From Lachnospiraceae bacterium (GTDB lineage Bacteria; Bacillota; Clostridia; Lachnospirales; Lachnospiraceae): DNA of 19,267 nucleotides. The stretch covers positions 1 through 19,267 of the forward strand of contig CAAEMT010000012.1 in NCBI GenBank assembly GCA_900757145.1, given 5' to 3'. Each line of letters opens with the position of its first letter. The stretch's first letter is position 1. Position numbers and translations under genes: made by a program. This document shows, in pieces, positions 14,227 to 19,267 of this stretch. The notes below the pieces were generated by a model. That model was not told the origin of the DNA. It did not search any database and saw nothing but the letters and a program-made list of their open reading frames with translations.

Positions 14227-15178
14227 CATTATATGGATTGTGGTTCTTGGAATTATTGGTTTATTGATCGTTCTGTTTTTTGCCTTCGTTCCGGTGGGAT
14301 TATGGGTATCGTCCCTTGCGGCAAACGTAAGGATCAGTATTTTCAACATGATCGGTATGCGTCTTAGACGCGTAAAGCCGGCAAAGATTGTAATGCCGCT
14401 GATCAAGGCAAGAAAAGCCGGACTGGATCTCGGTGTCAATCAGCTTGAGGCGCATTATCTGGCAGGCGGTAATGTAGACAATGTAGTAAACGCATTGATC
14501 GCATCGGAGCGCGCGGGCATTGAGCTGGAATTTGAAAAAGCAGCGGCAATCGATCTTGCAGGACGAAATGTACTTGAGGCAGTTAAGATGAGCGTCAACC
14601 CGAAGGTAATTGAGACGACAAACGTATCAGCCGTAGCGAAAGACGGTATTGAGCTTCTTGTAAAAGCACGCGTTACAGTACGCGCAGATCTGGAACGTCT
14701 CGTCGGCGGTGCTGGTGAAGCGACGGTACTTGCAAGGATTGGCGAGGGTATTGTTACAACGGTAGGTTCCTCTTTATCGCATAAGGAAGTTCTGGAGAAC
14801 CCGGACGATATTTCAAAGCGCGTATTGAGTAAGGGACTTGATTCCGGTACTGCATTTGAGATTCTTTCTATTGATATTGCGGATATTGACGTTGGCAGAA
14901 ACGTTGGCGCACAGCTTCAGAGCCTTCAGGCAGAGGCTGATAAGAACATCGCACAGGCAAAGGCAGAGGAACGCCGTGCAATGGCAGTCGCGAGAGAGCA
15001 GGAGATGCGTGCTTATGTAGTAGAAGCAGAGGCGGAGGTGCCAAAGGCAATGGCTTACGCACTGCGTGAAGGCAAGCTCGGAGTGATGGATTACTATGAG
15101 CTTCAGAATCTTAAGGCAGACACAGATATGCGGGAAATGATCGGCGGTCAGAACACAGAGCATACAGTAATCGAGTAA
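14219..15178 (+). CDS. floA: Flotillin-like protein FloA
   Basis: Scaffold of functional membrane microdomains. In Bacillus, FloA/FloT affect signalling kinases, secretion and cell-wall synthesis. The 319-aa product is close to the usual FloA length of about 330. It has an N-terminal membrane anchor (residues 3-27), the conserved KPAKIVMPLIKARKAGLDL block, and a PHB/SPFH-like domain (about 50-225; SVNPKVIETTNVSAVAKDGIEL). The C-terminal coiled region is rich in EA/AEA steps (about 235-290), ending GVMDYYELQNLKADTDMR. GAGGAGG inside the nfeD gene serves as the ribosome site. It lies between kinase and response-regulator genes on one strand. Confidence 0.96.
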   Translation: MSNIIWIVVLGIIGLLIVLFFAFVPVGLWVSSLAANVRISIFNMIGMRLRRVKPAKIVMPLIKARKAGLDLGVNQLEAHYLAGGNVDNVVNALIASERAGIELEFEKAAAIDLAGRNVLEAVKMSVNPKVIETTNVSAVAKDGIELLVKARVTVRADLERLVGGAGEATVLARIGEGIVTTVGSSLSHKEVLENPDDISKRVLSKGLDSGTAFEILSIDIADIDVGRNVGAQLQSLQAEADKNIAQAKAEERRAMAVAREQEMRAYVVEAEAEVPKAMAYALREGKLGVMDYYELQNLKADTDMREMIGGQNTEHTVIE

Positions 15179-15185
15179 AAAAGGC

Positions 15186-15251
15186 GCAGGCGCGGCAGAT
15201 ACGCTTTCGGATGCATTCGGGAAATCGGACGGAGCCTTCTGCTGTGCCTGC
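15186..15251 (+). other. Imperfect stem-loop between floA and the PDW-repeat gene
   Basis: GCAGGCGCGGCAG (15186-15198) pairs with CTGCTGTGCCTGC (15239-15251) with two GU pairs around a 40-nt loop. No T-run, so probably not a terminator; it could tune expression within the operon. Confidence 0.35.
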
Positions 15252-15322
15252 ATTGCACATCAGATATGTGTGTTTGCCGCAGCTTCCAGAGAGTGGAAGC
15301 AGGATCAGGAAAGGAGCTGCCG

Positions 15323-15982
15323 ATGGGATTTGAAGATGTTGATCTTAAAGAAATAATGAAACAGGTGGGCAGAGAGCTTGGCGGGGCGTTTGGAGCAGAC
15401 GAAAACACGTTTTTGCCCAATGACGGGAAAACCACTATGCCTGACTGGAAGGCGATGATGGGAAAAGGAAAAATGTCTGTGCCTGACTGGAGCGCGCTTG
15501 CAAAGGAGAGCTTTAGCAAAAAGAAAAAGGGCAGGAAGAATAACAAGTCCGAGGATGAGATCCTTGCGAAATGTGCAGAGTATGCGGAGGCGGTAGCCGA
15601 ACGGGCAGTTACGTCTGAGGATGAGCAGGGAGATATAGGAAGCGGTGCAGATGCACAGGAAGATGTGAAAAAGAGCAGACGGCTGCCAGGCGGTGTATTA
15701 AAAGAAACAGGCGCAGGGAAAGCATCAGGCGGGCCAGTTGGCCAGATGAAGATCCAAGGCGGGCAAAGGCTGGATCCTGCATCAAAACAGCGGATGCCGG
15801 CTTTCCATGGCGGTGGATGCAAAATGGATATGGAAGGAGTCCGCGCGGCAGTGAGGACCTCTGATGCAGCGAGAATGCAGGAAGCCATCGTGTGGTCAGA
15901 GATACTGGGTGAGCCCGTATCCGTAAGACGCCGCAGACAAAGGAAGAATTATCGACATGAAAATAAAAGTAATGCTGATTGA
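15323..15982 (+). CDS. Unrecognised cytoplasmic protein with duplicated PDW motif
   Basis: I do not recognise this 219-aa protein. It has no signal peptide or membrane helix. Residues 39-42 and 53-56 form a duplicated (M/V)PDW motif 14 residues apart. A Lys-rich stretch KKKKGRKNNK follows, then a helical segment with many Ala/Glu, and a Gly/Ser-rich middle. The C-terminal helix is followed by a basic tail (EAIVWSEILGEPVSVRRRRQ). AAAGGAG places the ATG at 15323; an in-frame extension to 15266 has no ribosome site. Its 3' end overlaps the response-regulator gene by 26 nt, so the two are translationally linked. By position it may connect FloA with the two-component output; this is inference. Confidence 0.75.
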   Translation: MGFEDVDLKEIMKQVGRELGGAFGADENTFLPNDGKTTMPDWKAMMGKGKMSVPDWSALAKESFSKKKKGRKNNKSEDEILAKCAEYAEAVAERAVTSEDEQGDIGSGADAQEDVKKSRRLPGGVLKETGAGKASGGPVGQMKIQGGQRLDPASKQRMPAFHGGGCKMDMEGVRAAVRTSDAARMQEAIVWSEILGEPVSVRRRRQRKNYRHENKSNAD

Positions 15983-16700
15983 AGATGAAGAAGGCATGCG
16001 TCTTCTTCTGCGGAAAATAATAGAAAAGCATGAAGAGTTTGAGATTACGGCAGAATGCGATGCACTGGCAGAATCCGTGATCCTCTTCCGCCGTCATCAG
16101 CCTGAGGTTGTATTTCTTGATATCGGGATCAGGGGAGAGAGCGGAATCGACTGCGCGAAGATCCTGACGGAGCTGGATCCGAAGGTGAAGCTTATTTTTG
16201 CGACGGCACATGCCGAATACATGTCAGAGGCGTTTGAGCTGTATGCATTTGATTACCTCGTAAAGCCGTTTTCTGTAGACCGTGTCAATAAAACACTTGA
16301 TCGGATCGCTGCGCTTCGCCAGCCGGAATCCGGTGTTGAACCGGATGAGAGGATTGTGAAGCCGGAGTACAGACATGACAGGCTACTTGTGAAGGGGAAA
16401 GAAAGCATGAGCTTCATCTCTATTCCCGATATTGTGCTGATACAAAGAGAAAATAATGCGACAGTAATCTACACGCAGACAGACAGCTATGTAACCTCGG
16501 CGAGTATGACAGAGCTTGAGAAAAAGCTTGATCCGGAGCAGTTTCTGCGCAGCCATAAGTCTTATATCATCAATCTGTCGCGTATCAGCAGAATCGAGCC
16601 GTATGGACGTTGGACATATATCGTACATTTTCAGGGAAGAAAGGAAGACGCGCTTCTGACGGCGGAGAAATTTGAGGAGATCAAACGGCGTTTCGTCTAA
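15957..16700 (+). CDS. LytTR-family response regulator
   Basis: The 247-aa product is a receiver domain (1-120) with the acidic pocket EDE at 9-11, phospho-acceptor Asp55, Thr83 and Lys103. A LytTR DNA-binding domain follows (about 138-247; LLVKGKESMSFISIPDIVLIQRENN and FLRSHKSYIINLSRI are the family signatures). Regulators of this class usually control cell-surface, peptide or metabolite-uptake genes and pair with small membrane kinases. AAAGGAAG about 10 nt upstream supports the start, which lies inside the preceding gene. The probable cognate kinase is encoded at 12656, with three genes between. Confidence 0.93.
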   Translation: MKIKVMLIEDEEGMRLLLRKIIEKHEEFEITAECDALAESVILFRRHQPEVVFLDIGIRGESGIDCAKILTELDPKVKLIFATAHAEYMSEAFELYAFDYLVKPFSVDRVNKTLDRIAALRQPESGVEPDERIVKPEYRHDRLLVKGKESMSFISIPDIVLIQRENNATVIYTQTDSYVTSASMTELEKKLDPEQFLRSHKSYIINLSRISRIEPYGRWTYIVHFQGRKEDALLTAEKFEEIKRRFV

Positions 16701-16801
16701 AAAATGAAAATCTGCTGTCCAAAAGAAGCGAGATAAGAATGGATCTGCGTATGCTTCTGGCAACGAGAGGAGCCGTCATACTGAAAGGCAGGGATTGAGT
16801 C
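16701..16801 (+). other. Gap between response regulator and tyrS promoter
   Basis: No gene is seen. An AGAAGC/GCTTCT pairing is possible but has no T-run, so no convincing terminator for the upstream operon is visible. Confidence 0.4.
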
Positions 16802-16830
16802 TTGACAAACGCCAAGGGACTGGATATACT
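16802..16830 (+). promoter_or_regulatory. SigA-type promoter of tyrS T-box unit
   Basis: TTGACA (16802-16807), 17 nt, TATACT (16825-16830). The predicted transcript start falls at the first base pair of T-box stem I. Confidence 0.9.
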
Positions 16831-16836
16831 TGAGGA

Positions 16837-17144
16837 AAGCTTTGATGGGAACAAGTAGGAGACGGTGGAAGGTACAGAAAGCAGCCGGAAGATGAGAGGC
16901 GCACACAGAACCCGTTTTTGAATACATCCCGGAGCTTCGCACCGAACAGATACGTATGAAAGACCGGAGAAAACGATCTTTTTCATATTATGCACAGTAG
17001 GCTGCGGCGGGTGACGACCGTTATCCGGTCAGGGTATCACATAGTACCCACAGAGGCATGCAGCGTGAGCTGCTTGTGAAATAAGGTGGTAACACGGGAT
17101 TACAGCTCTCGTCCTTATACAACAATATAAGGCGGGAGCTTTTT
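16837..17144 (+). ncRNA. T-box riboswitch (tRNA-Tyr sensing) with terminator
   Basis: Uncharged tRNA-Tyr binding lets transcription continue into tyrS. Stem I is closed by AAGCT/AGCTT (16837-16841 with 16933-16937) and GGGA/TCCC (16847-16850 with 16927-16930). AGTA lies in its 5' side (16854-16857). The specifier is TAC at 16923-16925 after GAA, matching Tyr. Further hairpins include GACCG/CGGTC and GCAGC/GCTGC (17060-17064 with 17069-17073). The T-box core AAGGTGGTAACACGGG starts at 17083; its TGGT would pair with an ACCA 3' end, consistent with an A discriminator. The terminator pairs 17104-17119 with 17126-17140, followed by TTTT. Confidence 0.93.
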
Positions 17145-17182
17145 ATGTGCGCGAAGGCAATGAGCCGTGCAAAAGCAGCCAG

Positions 17183-17359
17183 TGACAAAATGACCGCTTG
17201 CGGGCATATTTGTCAGGGGGGTGCTTTTATAGGGCGAAGCCCGCGACCGAGCAGGAGCAAAGCGGATGCGAGGTGCGCCGCACGGCGGAGAAAGCGTGAG
17301 GTGCGCCGCACGGCGAGGAAAAGCCGCGCGTACAAAAGGCGCGAGGTGCGCCGCATGGC
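17183..17359 (+). repeat. GC-rich palindromic repeat cluster between T-box and tyrS
   Basis: A hairpin arm TGACAAA-ATG (17183-17192) pairs with CAT-ATTTGTCA (17205-17215). Next is a tight GGGC/GCCC hairpin (17232-17242). Then come three copies of GAGGTGCGCCGCACGGCG, at 17270-17287 and 17298-17315 (exact) and 17343-17359 (one base changed). GC content is well above the flanks. It looks like a dispersed intergenic repeat that has landed in a leader. The gap 17145-17385 otherwise holds only the tyrS ribosome site. Confidence 0.65.
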
Positions 17360-17385
17360 TTCCGCGATTTTTAGGAGGAAAAAAG

Positions 17386-18609
17386 ATGCAGATTTATGAC
17401 GAATTGGTAGCAAGAGGACTGATCGCACAGGTAACGGATGAAAAGGAGATCCGTGAGCTTGTAAACAATGGAAAAGCAACATTTTATATCGGATTTGACC
17501 CGACGGCAGACAGCCTTCATGTAGGTCATTTTATGGCGCTGTGCCTGATGAAGCGTCTGCAGATGGCAGGAAATAAGCCTATCGCCCTGATCGGAGGCGG
17601 TACAGGCATGATCGGAGATCCGTCCGGACGTTCTGATATGCGTCAGATGATGACGGTTGAGACGATCCAGCATAACTGCGACTGCTTCAAAAAGCAGATG
17701 AGCCGTTTTATTGATTTCTCCGAGGGCAAAGCTCTGATGGTCAATAATGCGGAGTGGCTGATGGATCTCAACTACATCGAGCTTCTGCGTGAGGTAGGAC
17801 CGCATTTCTCGGTAAACCGTATGCTGACGGCTGAGTGCTACAAGCAGAGAATGGAGAGAGGTTTAAGCTTCCTTGAATTCAACTATATGATCATGCAGAG
17901 CTACGACTTCTACGCACTGTACCAGAAATACGGCTGCAATATGCAGTTCGGCGGCGACGATCAGTGGAGCAACATGCTTGGCGGTACGGAGCTGATTCGC
18001 CGTAAGCTTGGCAAGGACGCTTATGCGATGACAATCACGCTGCTGCTCAATTCAGAGGGAAAGAAGATGGGCAAGACGCAGAGCGGCGCTGTATGGCTCG
18101 ATCCGAACAAGACTTCCCCATTCGATTTCTACCAGTACTGGAGAAATGTAGCAGATGCGGATGTACTGAAATGCCTGAGAATGCTGACCTTCCTGCCGCT
18201 TGAGCAGATTGACGAGATGGATAAGTGGGAAGGAAGTCAGCTCAATAAAGCAAAAGAGATTCTCGCATACGAACTGACAAATCTCGTACACGGAGAAGAA
18301 GAGGCAAAGAAGGCGCAGGACGGCGCACGTGCACTGTTTTCAAGCGGAAATGCGGCAAATATGCCGACAACACAGCTTACAGAGGAAGATTTAGAAGAGG
18401 GTGGAATCGATATTATCTCCCTTCTCCAGAAATCAGGTCTTGTGCCGACACGTTCCGAGGGACGCCGTGCAGTGGAGCAGGGCGGAGTCGCAGTAGACGG
18501 CGAGAAGGTGACGGACATCAAGACAGTGATCGCAAAGGAGCAGCTTGAGGGAGACGGCATCGTCTTAAAGAGAGGAAAGAAGAATTTCCGCAAGGTAACG
18601 CTTGGCTGA
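17386..18609 (+). CDS. tyrS: Tyrosyl-tRNA synthetase
   Basis: Charges tRNA-Tyr in the cytosol. The 407-aa product is a class I synthetase with HVGH at 45-48 (HIGH motif), the GGDDQWSN Tyr-binding segment (about 189-196), KMGKT at 227-231 (KMSKS motif), and a C-terminal S4 RNA-binding domain (about 340-407). The start is fixed by AGGAGGA (17373-17379). An upstream in-frame ATG at 17266 would add 40 Arg/Gly-rich residues encoded by the repeat cluster and has no ribosome site. Expression is controlled by the T-box at 16837-17144. Confidence 0.97.
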   Translation: MQIYDELVARGLIAQVTDEKEIRELVNNGKATFYIGFDPTADSLHVGHFMALCLMKRLQMAGNKPIALIGGGTGMIGDPSGRSDMRQMMTVETIQHNCDCFKKQMSRFIDFSEGKALMVNNAEWLMDLNYIELLREVGPHFSVNRMLTAECYKQRMERGLSFLEFNYMIMQSYDFYALYQKYGCNMQFGGDDQWSNMLGGTELIRRKLGKDAYAMTITLLLNSEGKKMGKTQSGAVWLDPNKTSPFDFYQYWRNVADADVLKCLRMLTFLPLEQIDEMDKWEGSQLNKAKEILAYELTNLVHGEEEAKKAQDGARALFSSGNAANMPTTQLTEEDLEEGGIDIISLLQKSGLVPTRSEGRRAVEQGGVAVDGEKVTDIKTVIAKEQLEGDGIVLKRGKKNFRKVTLG

Positions 18610-18634
18610 AAATAAGCTCTTTTCCTGTGACAGA

Positions 18635-18684
18635 AAAAAGCGGGTACGGCAGCTATGGGATAATAGCTGCCGTACCCGCTTTTT
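18635..18684. terminator. Bidirectional terminator between tyrS and XRE remnant
   Basis: A perfect 21-bp inverted repeat (18635-18655 with 18664-18684) around an 8-nt loop, with A-run and T-run at the two ends, so it works on both strands. Confidence 0.95.
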
Positions 18685-18742
18685 ACAGATGCTCTGATAC
18701 GTTGCGCATCAGGAAACTGCCGCTTAGAAAAATGATTGTAGC

Positions 18743-19153
18743 TTATTTTTTCCGGTATGTGCATATAAGACCGACTATACAGGCGATAAAAATGAATGGC
18801 GCTAATCTTACAAATAAAAATTCAAAACCGTGCAGCATCGTTCCTGCAATCGCTAACTCCGGATTTTGAAAGTCCCAGGTCAGATACTCGCTGCCTATAG
18901 AAGCCAAGGCGATAAAGATTACTGCGATTGCCGCACACACAGAAATAAGTGAGGCTCTGATGAAACGGATCCTCATTTCACTTCTTTTAGCCAGTTGAAG
19001 ATTGATCACCTCAAGTTTTTCAGAAATATTTTTTAAATTATCTTCGCTCCAGTCTTCTTCCGAGACAGTTTCCCCAAGTAAAATACTTACAGAAGTATCC
19101 AGCTCATCTGCCAATGTGATAAGCATACTTGAGTCGGGAACCGACAGGCCGGT
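18743..19153 (-). pseudogene. XRE-family membrane regulator, N-terminus lost
   Basis: The frame encodes the tail of a Cro/C1-type helix-turn-helix domain (GLSVPDSSMLITLADELDTSVSILLGE). A charged linker and two membrane helices follow (RFIRASLISVCAAIAVIFIALASI and FIFIACIVGLIC), then a YRKK end. This layout is common in Lachnospiraceae XRE regulators. Upstream of GLSVPDSS the frame runs into a stop 5 codons away (codons for L, C, D, T precede the Gly), and the expected 40 or so residues holding the DNA-binding helices are absent. The in-frame ATG at 19126 would give only a 127-aa stub lacking helix-turn-helix function. The break lies beside a recombinase gene end, which suggests disruption by an insertion. 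Confidence 0.75.
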
Positions 19154-19267
19154 ATCACATAGTTAAAGATATTGGTGTCATTTAATCAATTTTGCCGATA
19201 AAGCGGTAGAAGATTTCTACCTCCTGTTCCCGGCTTCCGTCCTCACCTTTGACCGCTTCATGGACAA
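19154..19267 (-). mobile_element. Edge of a putative integrative element
   Basis: Begins where similarity to the XRE regulator stops and contains the recombinase C-terminus. Large serine recombinase genes usually sit at the end of their element, next to the attachment site. The exact junction is uncertain by a few bases around 19151-19156. Confidence 0.5.
19182..19267 (-). CDS. Serine recombinase C-terminus (DUF4368-like; 5' end outside window)
   Basis: The minus-strand frame enters from beyond the window and ends at the TAA at 19182-19184. The visible 27 residues start VHEAVKGEDGSREQ and end EIFYRFIGKID, which resembles the last strand of DUF4368, found at the C-terminus of TnpX/Tn4451- and Tn1549-type large serine recombinases. 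These enzymes excise and integrate conjugative or mobilisable elements through a Ser nucleophile in the N-terminal domain, which is not visible here. The call rests on a short tail, so moderate confidence. Confidence 0.6.
   Translation of the reverse strand, partial: VHEAVKGEDGSREQEVEIFYRFIGKID

Noticed and set aside
17145..17399. Arg-rich 84-aa open frame between the T-box and tyrS
   Set aside because: Its composition follows the GC-rich repeat units, it has no ribosome site, and it begins in the terminator T-run and overlaps the tyrS start.
17033..19163. 13-bp direct repeat GGTATCACATAGT in the T-box leader (17033-17045) and at the element edge (19151-19163)
   Set aside because: A few 13-mer matches are expected by chance in a window this size, and the first copy is explained as one arm of a T-box hairpin.

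Overview
The window reads as chromosome of a low-to-mid GC gut-type Firmicute, most likely Lachnospiraceae. The grounds are the HrcA/CIRCE heat-shock operators, a T-box in front of tyrS, strong GGAGG ribosome sites, a DUF4250 micro-protein, a FloA/NfeD pair and a surface protein ending in a noncanonical KTGD sortase-type signal. This placement is inferred from gene content only. No rRNA, tRNA or CRISPR array was seen.

Positions 1-1545 are a surface module. It holds the 3' part of a repeat protein (InlB-like repeats, Pro/Thr/Glu stalk, C-terminal anchor) and a small single-span membrane protein with a FIVAR-like C-terminal domain. Positions 1657-4254 and 7972-10704 form a protein-quality-control region: Hsp20, L25/Ctc, a class B (zinc-finger-less) J protein and ClpB. 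hsp20 and clpB each have a CIRCE operator with the -35 box of a TTGACA-17-TATAGT promoter embedded in it. Between dnaJ and clpB lies a sugar or polyol locus: a ROK repressor (minus strand), a divergent SDR dehydrogenase and a GPH-family symporter. Two matching 12-bp operator candidates flank the divergent promoters. clpB is followed by a 58-aa DUF4250 gene and, convergently, a MATE transporter with a clear promoter and a downstream palindrome.

Positions 12656-16700 hold a five-gene run: Spo0B-type sensor kinase, NfeD, FloA (flotillin-like), an unrecognised PDW-repeat protein, and a LytTR response regulator. The kinase and regulator enclose the flotillin pair, and the last two genes overlap. 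This is the best candidate for an undescribed functional unit: membrane-microdomain scaffolding coupled to a two-component system.

Positions 16802-18684 are a tyrosyl-tRNA synthetase unit: promoter, T-box leader with a UAC specifier, terminator, then an unusual GC-rich repeat spacer of about 240 nt before tyrS. At the right edge (minus strand) lies an XRE-family membrane regulator whose DNA-binding N-terminus is missing. Next to the break is the C-terminus of what looks like a DUF4368 serine recombinase, so the window probably ends at the border of an integrative element inserted in that regulator.
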